A stretch of 64,000 bases of DNA from Paramecium pentaurelia (lineage: Eukaryota > Ciliophora > Oligohymenophorea > Peniculida > Parameciidae), in contig CAJJDO010000144.1 in NCBI GenBank assembly GCA_905183005.1, positions 193,031 through 257,030 on the forward strand. Reading direction: 5' to 3'. Under the pieces are notes generated by a model, which worked only from the letters and a program-made list of their open reading frames with translations, did no database searches and was not told the origin of the DNA. The position numbers and the translations under genes are program-made. Position 1 is the stretch's first letter. Each line of letters starts with the position of its first letter. Shown piece by piece: positions 36,732 through 48,895 of this stretch.

Positions 36732-37477
36732 TCAACAACAAATATTTGATTTTTTCTTTTCTTCATAAGTTTAATATTCTTGTTGTTATTCTAAATTAGT
36801 AAAATTTTAATTCTCATGGGAATATGTGGCTTATTCACTACCTAATTTAATTCCAAAATTTTCATTTTTAGGGTCAATTTATTCTAAATTGATTTTTTCT
36901 AATAGAATTTAAGCCATCTTTATAAATATTTCTTCAACATTATTTGCTGTTTTAGCACTGGTTTCAAGAAATTCTATTCCACATTCTTTTGCAAATTAGT
37001 GTGCCTCATTATATGATATTTAGCGTCTTGATATTTAATACTATAATTACTCTGACTCTAAATCTCCTTTATTACCAACTAAGAGTATAGATAATTTAGG
37101 ATTTCCATTTTTTTTCACTTCTTCCATCCATCTAACCATATTTTTATAACTTTTCCTTTTTGTAATATCATAAACAACAATAGCACCTGCTGCAGATCTA
37201 TAATATGATTGATTTATATATAGAAAGGATTCTTGGCCAGCCTAATTTTTACTCAATATTAATACAGTATCCCATATTTTTAACTATATATTTAAACCAT
37301 CTAATTCGATAAGTTTTGCTCATAATTCAACACCAATAGTTACCTCATGTTTTTGTCTAAATCGTTTATCGATGAACTAAAGTAACAGACATGATTTTCC
37401 AACTCCTTAAGAATTTACGCATTTTCAATACCTGTTTCACCAATTAGAATGAATTTGAATAGATAACTATATGACAT
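36732..37477 (-). CDS. Rab2-like small GTPase with an in-frame TGA
   Basis: Starts MSYSYLFKFILIGETG; a 26-nt intron joins GVGKSCLL. The rest matches Rab2 closely: RQKHEVTIGVEL, QLKIWDT, a 24-nt intron, AGQESFLYINQSYYR, AAGAIVVYDITKRKS, LVGNKGDLESE, ETSAKTANNVEEIF, and a CC prenylation end. Rab2 works in ER-Golgi and lysosome traffic. At 37320-37322 the frame has TGA exactly where Rab2 has Gly (VEFGAR). No intron of normal size removes it without destroying switch I or the phase. It is therefore a young pseudogene, a base error for GGA, or a recoded stop. Everything else is intact. Confidence 0.85.
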
Positions 37478-38611
37478 TCTCTGTTATTTATTTATATAAA
37501 TTAAAGAGAAATAAAGTAGTAAAATTAAATTTAAGCTCTAAGAACTAATAATATTTAATTATCACATTCAAGATTTGATTGCATTTTAGATTTAATAAAA
37601 TTTAAGATTAATATTGTAAAATAAATAATATTCTTACTAAATTAGACTTTTTAATTCTTATTCTAAAATAATATACTTAAATCCATCAGATATTTAATTT
37701 TTAGATGATAAAATAAAACCTATTAATTTTTAATTGTGAATACTTAAAAGACAAAATGAATTTTGAAATAATAAGTTAGACAAATTAAATTTTTGGTATA
37801 AGAAAATTTAGGATAAAACCAATTAAAGTATGGTTTATAATAATCTTTATCTTTGATTAGATAATTAATAATTAGTAAGATAAGTAGACAAAAAACAAAC
37901 GAATAAAAAGAGAGCTATTTAATTCCATTCAAGAGACTGGCTAAACTAAATTAATTTGATATCACTAGATGCGTATTAATCTTAATAATAATAATTATAA
38001 TAAATTTACATTATGACTTCCATTTTGGAGAAAAATACAATAAAAATTTAAAAGCACTTGTTATCTTATTTAAAAATAGAATACATATTTTTGATTGAAA
38101 AAGGTTGATTGTTTCAGGAAGAATAGCGAAAAAAATTTGATGTTGAGGAACCTCAGTATAAAATAAATCTGTATTTAAGCCATCATTATTATTTTTTTGA
38201 TATCTCAAAATTAATATACAAAAAAATATCAGTCTGGATATATAAATAGTTAGTAAATACTTAAATAATTTTTTATTTGAAAGAAAAACTCGAATAATTT
38301 ATTCATTAATACTATTTAGCATAATATTATAAAAAAATAATATAATGAAGAATAAGATTAATCATATTAATACTTAAACTATAATAATATAATTTATAAA
38401 ACCATTAATAAAAATGAAAATAAATTCCATTAATTATAAGAGTTTATAAAAGTATGTACTGTTTAAAAAATAGAAAATACAGGTTATAATTAGAAAGATT
38501 ATAAATATGATATAAATTAATGCAAATTATGATCATTTAAATTTAAGGATTATGATATAATTAAGTTCTAAAATTTTTTTTGTCATCTTATAATAAAAAT
38601 ATAATTCAATA
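37478..38611. other. 1.1-kb AT-rich spacer with one possible ORF remnant
   Basis: Very AT-rich. On the minus strand near 38011-38208 about 65 codons are open without a convincing ATG (LFYTEVPQHQIFFAILPE is the best part); it could be a lost exon. No other signal seen. Confidence 0.4.
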
Positions 38612-39105
38612 ATGGAAGACCTTAAGAAATAATACAGCAAAATAAATAATGAGTTAAGAGAACAGATCATTCACTAGATCTTGAATGAAAAGAAATCAAT
38701 AGCAGATGTAATTAACCTCATTAATCATAGGTTTCCTAAGAACATAATATATTATAATCTACTTGTAAATCAATTATCAACACTTATATGAAAGAGGGAA
38801 GAGTTGGAAAAAAAGAGAGTCGAGTTAGGAAACTTAAGAAAATAATTCGAGTATATGATATTGTATTAAATCCTATCCAACCACAAATGTCAACCTATCT
38901 CTATTCTTAAAAGACAGAGAGCTGCATAGAAAAATCTATTAAAAGTTAGAAGGAAGAAAATGAATAAAAAGAAATTTAGGAAAATCAAAATAATAATAAT
39001 TTTATGATGCTTTCTTTATGGTGTGAATAAATCAAGAATTAACTCACATCTTTTGGGCCATCCAATTATGTTTTTCAACCGTTCATTTAACCTTATTAGA
39101 AATGA
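38612..39105 (+). CDS. Small helix-turn-helix protein, transposase-like N-terminus
   Basis: Starts MEDLKKQYSKINNELRE. A 23-nt intron (38708-38730) joins SIADV to SQEHNILQSTCKSIINTY. Together REQIIHQILNEKKS...YMKEGRVGKK has the layout of the HTH at the N-terminus of Tc1/mariner-type transposases and Psq factors, with a Gly-Arg after helix 3 and a basic stretch. No catalytic DDE domain follows; the rest is Glu/Asn/Gln-rich, ending at TGA 39103. Possibly a domesticated DNA-binding domain. About 156 residues. Confidence 0.6.
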
Positions 39106-40117
39106 CTTATATAAAATAATTTTATTTAAAATTCATATCTTATTAATTAAATACAATTTCAAATATTTTTATTACAAAAAATAATATTAATATTATTAAT
39201 AATATATCTATTTTAAAATCAAAAGAATTATTTATGCATCCATTATGATGGAATTAATGTTATCTTATATATTAAAAACCTTTTTATATTAATGATTTTT
39301 ACAAAATATTCTTAAAATATTATTAATTTCAATACAAGTCTATTATAGATAGGATTAAATAATAATTAAAATGAATTATAAAATTTTTGTTTATTTTATT
39401 AGTTTTAAAGTAGAATCTTGAATAATAGCTTATATTTCTTTTTTAATTTTTATAAATAAAACTTTATGCCTCATACAAAGCTATAATTAAGAAATTTTAA
39501 AAGATATAAATAAAAAAAATATTATAAACTGAATAAAAAATAATTGTTTCTTAATATAATAGAATTTCCTAGTTTATTGGGAAGCAATTTAATAATATTT
39601 ATCAAATATTATTAATTTAAATATCATATTTACATCTTTAATGCTAATATGAAAAATTAGAAAGATATTTGAATATTATTCATTTTTAATTTATTATGAT
39701 AATATATGATTAAACATAAGTAAAATGCTTTGAAACATTTCTAAAATGAAAAAAAGTTTTTTAAATTCAATAAAAATAAATAATCAAAATTGATTAGATA
39801 AAGAAGAGACAATTTTTCTAAATACTTTGAGAAATATCTTAAACAAACCTCCTCATAAGTCTTCGATAAAATTTAATCAAAATTTTCAATATCTAAATAA
39901 AGATGTTAAATTAATTTAGGAAAGTTAATAAACATGTTTGATTCATACTAGTAAAGTAAAGGTCAATGAATTTATAATAATTGTTTTTCATATGAGATTA
40001 TTAAAATTAAATTTTCTATAAAACATACTAAAATGATGTGGTTTTAGATGTAAATTTTTAAGAAAATGCTTTAAAATATAATTCAAATTAGGTAGGATCA
40101 ATTTTCATTTTTCTTTT
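39106..40117. other. 1-kb AT-rich noncoding stretch
   Basis: No ORF with protein-like composition, no repeats or hairpins that stand out. It is the longest near-featureless stretch in the middle of the window. Confidence 0.5.
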
Positions 40118-40312
40118 TCAATCTTTTTTTCTCCATTTTGCAAGGTTTGCTGTTAAATTTATCTCAAAATTGGAAGTGTTACATAATTTACAAACTATAT
40201 TTTTTTGTTCTACACAGTTCTTTGAGGAAGCATTATTGGACTAAAAGTTTGGTTATTTTTATTAATATTATTTTGAAAATAATTTTTGAGTATTTTATAT
40301 ATAGATGATCAT
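40118..40312 (-). CDS. Small possible Cys-containing protein (64 aa)
   Basis: A frame from ATG 40312 to TGA 40118, MIIYIQNTQKLFSKQYQQ, then CVEQKNIVCKLCNTSN and LAKWRKKD. The CxxC and preceding Cys hint at a zinc knuckle. It is divergent from the EF-hand gene. Short, with no homology known to me, so weak. Confidence 0.3.
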
Positions 40313-40424
40313 AATAATAATTAGATGGTGGTTCTGATTTTAAAATTTGAGAAATTATAATTATTATGATGCTTCAAAAGACAATTAATTAATTAATATA
40401 TATACTCAAAAAAATAACCGAAGG

Positions 40425-43400
40425 ATGGCTACAGCATTAGTTTCTGCAGGACAATCTATAAGTAATATGGTCTTATTCAAAGGGTTAGTTGGAACTTATG
40501 TATAACAAGATATAGAGACAAGATTACAATAAGATGTGTATAAAAAACAAATTAGAGTCAGAGAATTCTTTACTGATTTTGATCGATTAAGAAAGGGTTG
40601 GGTGACAGAAGACAAGGTATTGCTTTATGATTGATCTATAGTTTCGTTCTGCTCTTTCAATGATAAATTTTCATTTTACAAAGGATGATATTGAGGAAAT
40701 CATTAGAAGATACAAATTAAATGATGGTCTAGTCCAATATACAACATTTTGTAATAAACTTGAAGAGCAATTTCTGAATAATGAAGCAAAAGCTCAGGTA
40801 TTCTAAGCACCTCAAGTATAAATTGGTTATATTTAGATTTTCAATTAAGATGAGGAGGATACTGTAAAAAGATTAATGTAGGCCATAAAAAGAAAGATTG
40901 CTACTAAAAGAATATTCTTAAAATAGCCATTTTAAGACTTTGATAGAACTGCATGTTCACATATTACTATTGATTAATTTTCAAGAGTTTTAAATTAATT
41001 AGGATTATTGCCAAAAGATCAATATTTACAATTACTTATAAGATAATATATTGACAATGGAAATCCTAAAGAAGTTAATTATGTAAAGTTTTGTGATGAT
41101 GTTGATAATGTGTAAGAAATGCTAAGTGGAGTGATAACAGGAATCAAATAAAATCCAAAAGATGTATAATTAAAAATATAATCTTTTAGGTTCATCCAGA
41201 TGATGATTTTATAGAAGATAAAGAGGGTTTAGACTTAATTTCTACTTTATTTACATCAAAAAAATTAACAGATAATATTAATACTTTGAATTAAGTATTA
41301 AAAAAGATATAAGGAGATGTTGTTATGAAAAGAATTAGAATAAGAGAGTTTTTTAAAGATTTTGACCCTTTAAGAAAAGGTTTGGTGACTGAATCTTAAG
41401 TATTACATCAATATATTAATATAGTTTGCTAGAATTTTACATATTCAAAATATTCCTGTTTCTGAAAAAGAAATCTAATTGCTGTTAAATCAATATAAAA
41501 TTGATAAGATTCCAAATGGTTAAGTTGATTATAATTAATTTTGTGAGGATGTTGATAAAATATTTACAATAAAGGGTATTGATAAGGAACCATAAGCTTA
41601 GGTTCCTTAAATAGATGATTCTACTACTTTACCTGCCAGAAGAAGATATTTATAAATGACAGAATAGGAAGCTATTTAATTAGATGAGTTACTTATGAAA
41701 TATAAATAAGCTATATAAAATAAGAGAGTTTTATTAAAACCCGTTTTTGAAGATTTTGATAAGACTAAATAAGGTTATATTACAACTAATCAATTTTTAA
41801 GAATTCTTAATCAATTTAATTTATTTCCTGATCCAATTTCATTGAATTTATTATTAAAAAGATTTGTTGATAAAGCAAATCTAAATGAAGTGAATTATTA
41901 TGATTTTTGCAGAATTGTAGATTAATCAGATGAAGGTGTTGCAATTAGTAGATCACATGCAGATGCATTTAAAAATTATGTTAAATCAGATAATTAGAGT
42001 TAAGCATTTATTAGAAATGATTAACCAAATGATTTTGAAGATTTAATGGCTAAATTAAGAAGAATTGTAAAAGAATAAAGATAAAGAATTGCAGAATTCC
42101 TTAGAGATTTTGATAAATTAAGAAGTGGAACTATAACAATTACTTAATTGAGAAAAGGATTAAGTATGGCAAAGATCCTTTTATCAGATGCAGAATTCTA
42201 ATTGATATTAAATAATTTTGGATGTAAGGATAAATAAGGATTTGTATTTTGGAAAGAATTTACTGATTAAGTAGATTAAGTATTCACTACTAAAAATTTG
42301 GAGAAAGTAAGTCCATCAGAAGATGTTCCATAGATGTCTACTCAATACAATTATGGTAGAGTATCTATTACTGAAAGAGATAGATAGGTAGCTGAAGTTG
42401 TGAAAAAGAAATTCTAATATTTTTGTAAAGCAACTAGACTTGATATCAAATAATTCTTTTAAGATTGGGATAAATTGGGAAGAAATAAAGTGTCTCCAAA
42501 ATAATTTAGATAGACATTGGCTACTGTTAATTTTATATTATCAGATGAAGAATTCTAAGCAGTTGTAAAAATCTATGCTGCAGAAGATGATGGTGATATC
42601 AGATATGTTCAATTTATAAATGATACATAACCACCATTAGAAATCTTAACAGAGTCTGGAGCATCTTAGGCTTATGTTGGTGTTAAGCCAAAAGAGAAAG
42701 AAAAAGTATATATTTTTATATTATTTAGTTATAACCTTCTGTATTATTAGAATAGATTAAAGTAGCTGTTAAAGTAAAGAGATTAAGATTAGGTGATTAT
42801 TTCAAGGATTTTGATCCTCTAAGAAAAGGAATGATGCCTACAAATAAATTTAGAGGTGTTCTTAGTCAAATGAAAATCGATTTAGATTAAGAAAGTTTGG
42901 ATCTATTAGAAACTATGTATGTTGTACCTGAAGATCCAATAAGAGTAAATTATGCAAAGTTTATTGAGGATGTAGAAATCGTATTTACTAAAACAGTAAT
43001 ATAATTTATTGAAAATGTAATTAGGGATTAGATAAAGATCCATTAATGAAACCACCTGTTCATATAATTCCCACATTCCTTGATCCAAGAGATGCTTTAA
43101 CTCAAGATGAAGAAGAAGCCTTACATGCAATTATGTTAAGACTTGGTGAAGTTGTAAGAAAACATAGGATTTTGCTTAAACCTCACTTTCAAGATAAAGT
43201 ATATAAATAATAAGTAATGTTTAGGATAAAACTAAATCAGGCAAAATAACTTTCACTAGATTTAGATCTATTATGGACTTTCATAAATTACCATTAACTG
43301 ATGATCAATTTAGAGTAATTTGCAAAAGGTTTTATTAATTATTTATATTATTGTAGATTTGCTTATTAGGGCATTGAATTTAATTATGTTGAATTTGATG

Positions 43401-43435
43401 AAATCTTAAAAAAGTATGAGAACTTTTATCAATGA
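40425..43435 (+). CDS. EF-hand-like repeat protein, eight modules (EFCAB6-like)
   Basis: Starts MATALVSAGQSISNM, ends KKYENFYQ and TGA 43433. Eight modules spaced about 350-400 bp repeat (V/I)REFFxDFDxLRxG(x)VT...F: examples FFTDFDRLRKGWVT, FFKDFDPLRKGLVT, FEDFDKTKQGYITTNQF, LRDFDKLRSGTITITQL, FQDWDKLGRNKVSPKQF and FKDFDPLRKGMMPTNKF. Each has two helices like an EF-hand, but four residues separate DxD from Gly, two more than in a normal loop, so calcium binding is doubtful. Introns occur near 40615, 40795, 41175, 41400, 42710, 43000 and 43200. Such arrays are known from ciliary EFCAB6-type proteins; an axonemal role is inferred. Confidence 0.75.
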
Positions 43436-43575
43436 ATTATAATCAAATTAAATATTTTAATATAACAATTCTATCATCAATCTTCAGACTTTAAACTTCA
43501 ATCAATTTGAAAATTAAAAAAAATGATTGGCCAACTTAATAAATTAAACTAAATATTAATTATAATTATTTTACT

Positions 43576-44545
43576 ATGAGTATAGGCATAATTAGAGCCA
43601 AATGTGCACTTTCCATACCTTAAACTAATAATGTACCAGGTGCTATGCCCACTTTAATGACTCTTTAGAATCATGAAAACGATAGTATAACTATAAAAAT
43701 TTTATATTTATTTAGAATATTAGAATGAACCAAAGTAAGGAGATTCAATATTTATTCCATTCATTAATGAAAGAGATAAAATGAATAGACTTGTTTAAGG
43801 AGATAAATACTCAACACCTAAAAAATAAAATATCTAATAAGTTCCTGAAATTGTAAATGAAAAATGGATTTAACATGATCCTATGAAGTTGAAATTGCCA
43901 CCAAAAAGACATTCTTTAGAAGATCGACATTAGAGTAATCAATTTTAAATTTATTTAGATAAGTAAAGGAGTAGATCTAATGCTGAATTGCGAATGAAAG
44001 TCATTTAGACAACTACAGAAAGATAAAGTCTATTACTCTCCTAAGATTAATCAATCTAACCTTAATTTGAAGAATATAAAAAGGCTGCTTATGAAAATAT
44101 ATTAAATAAAAAGAAACAAATTATTTAATCTCCACCTCAACAGACAATACTCAAGAATTAAAGCTCTGAAAATTTATAACTATTTCCAATATCTACATTT
44201 GAAAAATTAAAATAATCAAGATCTCCTTCACTTATTTTTGTGAAAAAATAAATCTAACAAACTACATCTAAACATTAACATTTTCTAAATTTTAAATTAC
44301 CATCTCTTATTCAAAAGGAGTATATCAAATAATTTTTAGACAGTAATAAAAAAATCAAAGATTTAATATAGGAACAAAATGATGAGAAATTTAAATTTCC
44401 TTCAGATTTTGAACCAAAAATAGTAGAAATGAAAAAACAATTAAAAAAAATGAAAAGCAGACTTAAAAATTGGGAAACTGATAGAGAAGTTACAGATAAT
44501 AAAGGATTTTTAAAAGAAATTGCTTCTGGCATATTAAATAAATGA
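43576..44545 (+). CDS. Basic Pro/Ser/Gln-rich protein, unrecognised
   Basis: Starts MSIGIIRAKCALSIPQ. A 31-nt intron (43685-43715) joins NHEND to KYQNEPKQGDSIF. The rest is one frame: KLPPKRHSLEDRH, FEEYKKAAYENILNKK, then a C-terminal coiled coil (QLKKMKSRLKNWETDRE) ending LKEIASGILNK and TGA 44543. About 312 residues. Composition and the terminal coil suggest a cytoskeleton-associated protein; no family identified. Confidence 0.65.
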
Positions 44546-44638
44546 TATATTTATGTTTTGTTAAATAAAATTACCATTTAGTTTATTTTAGTTAATTATA
44601 AAAATTAAAAAAAAGAAAAACAAAATAATTAAATATTA

Positions 44639-45434
44639 TCATACCATTTGTTTTTGAAAATTAAATCTATGTTTGGAATTTTTCTATAATAAATCTAATA
44701 ATTATGAAGCAGATGATTGATCATCCTCATATGATAAAGAAGAATCTAGAGAAGTTGTATTACTCTCAAACTAAAAATAGAAAAATATAAATTTTATTAC
44801 TCTCTCATCTGTTAATGAAGATATAGTCTCTTAAACTGGTGAAATTTGATTAAAAAGATGTTGAAATTTTTGATTGCTAAATTAACGATTTTTAGGCTAG
44901 TTATTTAATCTTTCTTTTAAAATTAAACCTTGTAAAGCATCATATCTCTTAACAAGCATTTATTTAGTTTTATTTAAATCCTTTATTTCCTTTATTAAAT
45001 AAGCATTCTCTTAATTAAATTTTTGGAGTTCGACCTACAATTTTTTCTTTTCTTCTTATACAACCTTATTAGTAATTCGAAATGATGAATAATTTTACTA
45101 AGTTTATTAATTATTAAGTACAGGAGTATTTTGACAAAAATATTACATCTATCGATCAAGGAAAACTAAAAATTCATTTTAATTTGCTTATTTCTCTAAA
45201 CATTAATCAAATAATTATATTTATGCCATTTCATTAATATTATGTTAAGAAGTACTTCTATGTTTAATACCTCCAAATTATTATGTCTAATTAATATCCA
45301 TTTTTATATTAGTTGACATTGATTTTGGTAAAGTGTCTTAGTTTGATCTTTGTTTTCTTAATTCTACCATCATTTTATAATTAAATTATACTTGCGTAAT
45401 TGATTCCACTTGATTTAGGAGTTGTTGAATTCAT
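44639..45434 (-). CDS. Coiled-coil protein, unrecognised
   Basis: ATG 45434 (MNSTTPKSSGINYAS), stop TGA 44639. A Lys/Arg-rich start (DGRIKKTKIKLRHFTK) is followed after an intron near 45260 by helical coil (NAYLIKEIKDLNKTK, MLVKRYDALQGLILKE) and a Ser-rich acidic tail (TTSLDSSLSYEDDQSS). It is convergent with the preceding gene, 93 bp between stops. No function inferred. Confidence 0.55.
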
Positions 45435-45793
45435 AATTTAAATTTTGTTTTAACTATATAATTAAAATTTATTATTGTATTTGATCAAATGTCTTTTGTT
45501 AATATCCTTAATTTTGTTAATATATTTCAAAAAAACTTAAATAATTATTGTATTTTGATTACAAAAATGTTTTTTAATATGAAAAGTTTCATAATTAAAT
45601 AAATTGAAGTATAACAACAAAGATTAATATAATAATAAATAAGAATTTAAATGAAATGAATAATTATAATTGATATTAACAATTACAAACTTGAGTAATT
45701 AGATTTTTTTCTGTAATATTCTATTATTTTTTGTTAAACTAACTTTATCCATTAAAATTAGTAATTTATGATTTTTTTAACTTAAATTTAGAT
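45435..45793. other. AT-rich divergent spacer
   Basis: About 360 bp between divergent coiled-coil genes; no element recognised. Confidence 0.5.
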
Positions 45794-48161
45794 ATGTTTA
45801 AGGGTAGATTGAATAAAGATCTTAAAATTTTAATTTACAGCACTTAATTCTAAACATTAACATTTATTATTTAAAATGCTGCAATTATAGTTAGAGGTGA
45901 GGACAATCTAATTTTATATTAATTCAATGACAGAATTCTGTTCGATTTAATTTATTCATAGTATAAGATATTTATAATAGACTTATCCTCAACTCCATTG
46001 AAGTCAATATTGAAATGTAGATGTAGAGATATTCAAGAAATTAGAGAAAGAATTGATTTAAATATATAATACTTTGAAAAAGGAAATGTAAGTATAAGTT
46101 ATTTATATGATTGTAGTTGAGACTATAGATTTATGATGGTTAAATTATTTTCGGAGAAGCCACTATTAATTTAGGATTTTACATTGAAAATAGTCTTCCT
46201 GTTATTATAGACAATATTACAATATAGAGTAAGTATGATCAGGAAGCTTATGTTGAGATGAGTTTAGGTTGGAACTAATTGGAATAAATACAAACTAAAG
46301 AAATTCAATAGATTAATCCCATAAGAGAATAACCATTATTTATAAAATTATCTTAATAAACAGCAAATAGAGTACCAATAGAGATATATCATAAAATTGA
46401 AAATAGAACAATGAATAAAATCTGTTCTGAATAGAACTATTTTTTAGAAAATAAATAAGAATAGATTGATAATAAATCCATAGAATAAAAGAAATAATTG
46501 GAAGATGAAAAAATAGAAGAAAATCCAAAAGCAAATCTCGAAACAGCAAATTCTCAAAGATTTTAAACACCTAAGGATAATAAATTTGCAAAAAAGTAAA
46601 AAATTTAAAAGTCTTCTGGATTATTAGAACATTATAAAAAATAAATTAATACAAGATAAACTTATAGCGATTCTAAAACAAATGTGAAAGAATAAGGATT
46701 AAGGATTCTATAGAAAAGTCCTAATGATTAGGGAGTAAAAATTAGAATTCATAGTCATTAGAATGAAGAATATGATGTAAATAAAGGAATAACAAAATAA
46801 AAAGTTATTTGTAAAAAAGCAGTAGTAACAGAAGATTAAGGGAAATATGGTTAAAAACATTTAGAACCTGGATTCTTTACAAGTAGATAATTAGAAATAG
46901 ATTAATAAATAGAAAAAGAGTGTTAATAAATATCAATTTAGTAATTATTAAATGAAAATCAATTAATGAAAAATTAGATATAAAAGTTATCATTAGAGAA
47001 TTAAGAATTGAAAGATCAATTAATAAAAAGTGAAGCAACATTTAATTTATTATCAGAAACATATACAACACTTAGAAATGAATATAAGAAAGTCTAAATT
47101 AAAAATTATGATAGTTCAAATAATACATTTATTATGAATAAAGAATATGAATTTATTAAAAAAGAATTAGAATAGAAGTAAAAAGAGATTGAATTTAGTA
47201 AGAAGGAAACTGAATTATAGAAAATAGAATTAGAAATAACAAAAAGAGAAAATATTTAATTATAAATGGATCTAGAATAAATTAAAAAAGAAGTTATTAA
47301 TAAAAATATTGAATATAATGATCTCTTAAAGGATATTTAAGATAAATAATATAAAATTAATACTTTAGAATAAGATTTACTTAATTAATAAAATAATTAA
47401 ACAATATTTTAAGATATAAATCTATAGAATCATTTAAATTAAGAAAATGAATATAATAATCATAATTTAGATTAAATGAAGAATATCATAAAAAATTAAA
47501 GAATTGAAATTGATAATTATTATTAGGAATTAAAATAAACAAAATAAAATCTACTATTTTAAGAAAAAGGAGGAAAATAATAATCCAAATGTTCAGAGGA
47601 ATTACAATAAATTAATTTAAAATTAGAATTGGAAATTAATTAGTTAAAATAAAAATTAATTGAAAGTAATTAAGAAATAAAGTCAAAGTAAATAATGAAT
47701 GTAGTAGTAGGGCCTTAGAAATTGAAAAATTAAAAACTTAAATCAATTTATACTTATAATCACCAGATAAGTAGAATTTTGATTTGACATATCTTATCAA
47801 TGAATATTCTACTCTAAATGCAAGTCTTAAATAAGAAAATTAAACTTTGGGTATATTATAAATTTAATTTACATTTAGTCCATTAAAATAGAAAGGATTA
47901 AGTCAAGCTTGAGAGTTTATAGAAATAATTAGGCATCAATAAAGTAATCAATATGATATTAAGAGAAAGAACATTGTTGAATTGAGCGAATAAAGATAAT
48001 AATCTCTTGAAAAAGAAATCTTATAACTTGAAAAAGCTGTTTTAAATGGCAAATAGAATATGGCTGATGTTATTAATGCAGTACTTGAATGTGGTGGACC
48101 AGACTTAGCTGAAGCTGTAGAAAGGTTCTTAGTAATAAGAAGGAGTATGAAAATAAGTTGA
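45794..48161 (+). CDS. C2-like domain plus long coiled coil
   Basis: Starts MFKGRLNKDLKILIYS. The first 190 residues are beta-rich and C2-like (LRLQIYDGQIIFGEATINL, EAYVEMSLGWNQ), with a 29-nt intron near 46090. A Ser/Lys linker with EEYDVNKGITKQKVI follows, then some 450 residues of heptad coil (LLNENQLMKNQIQKLSLEN, LLSETYTTLRNEYKK). Several 3' introns are needed after 47700. The end is DVINAVLECGGPDLAEAVE, RFLVIRRSMKIS and TGA 48159. C2 plus coiled-coil layouts occur in centriole and transition-zone proteins; a basal-body role here is only an inference. Confidence 0.65.
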
Positions 48162-48256
48162 TAATAATTTATTAAATAATTAAATTAATTTCATTCAAAA
48201 ATTAAAAAAATAAAATTATTATTACTTTTTTTGTATAAACAAATATTTAAAAAATT

Positions 48257-48330
48257 CCACTTCAAACTTTGTTTAAAGATTTGAAATGGATTAATTTTAG
48301 TATATTAACATAAGATTACTCTTATGTTAA
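48257..48330. other. Two adjacent stem-loops in a noncoding spacer
   Basis: Hairpin A: arms 48257-48266 and 48280-48289 pair with one mismatch across a 13-nt loop. Hairpin B: arms 48305-48315 and 48320-48330 are perfectly complementary over 11 bp with a TTAC loop. Both lie 95-170 bp after one stop codon and about 280 bp before the histone-like ATG. They could belong to a small structured RNA or be AT-rich chance; hairpin B is unusually perfect. Confidence 0.35.
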
Positions 48331-48608
48331 GGTCTTTCATAATGATTTCATGCTTTAAATTGACAAATTAAGGAAAATAATTTACATTTTGAGGTGCTCT
48401 AGTAGGGGAAATTTTGAAATTAAATGATGTTTAAAATAAACTACCAGGAAGAGGATGTGCAGAATTGGATATTTGTAAATTAAAGATATGCAATATCATT
48501 ATCCAAAAATATCACAAATAAACCAATGAAATTAACGAAATTTTAATAATTCGAATTTAAAGCTTATAACAAAAAAATTAATAATAAAATAAGAAAAAAA
48601 TAATAAAA

Positions 48609-48895
48609 ATGGCAAAAGGAGCAACAAAGGGAAATAAAGGAGCTAAGAAAGCTGGAACACCAAGTCAATTATTTAATTTATTGTAGAAGCTACAAAGAAT
48701 GTTAAGAAAGTAACTAAAAAGACCACTGATGCTACTCCAGCACCAGCCCCAGTGACAACTACACCACCTGCACCTACCACTGCAACACCAGTTGCTGCAA
48801 CAACACCCAAAAAATAAGGAAAGCAAGCAACTAAACCAAAGAAAGCTACTAAAAAAGCCACAAAGAAGGCTCCCAAGAAATAAGCCAAGAAATGA
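48609..48895 (+). CDS. Linker histone H1-like protein (no globular domain)
   Basis: Starts MAKGATKGNKGAKKAG; a 23-nt intron (48664-48686) joins TP to KATKNVKKVTKKTTD. The rest is an Ala/Pro/Thr centre (TPAPAPVTTTPPAPTT) and a Lys-rich tail (KKATKKATKKAPKK), ending at TGA 48893. About 87 residues, no winged helix. Ciliate macronuclear H1 proteins lack the globular domain in just this way. The gene is much richer in G and C than its surroundings and uses codons typical of high expression. Role: compaction of macronuclear chromatin. Confidence 0.85.

Noticed and set aside
48673..48888. 71-aa minus-strand ORF rich in Val, Phe and Gly
   Set aside because: Antisense of the Lys/Ala/Pro-rich H1-like gene.
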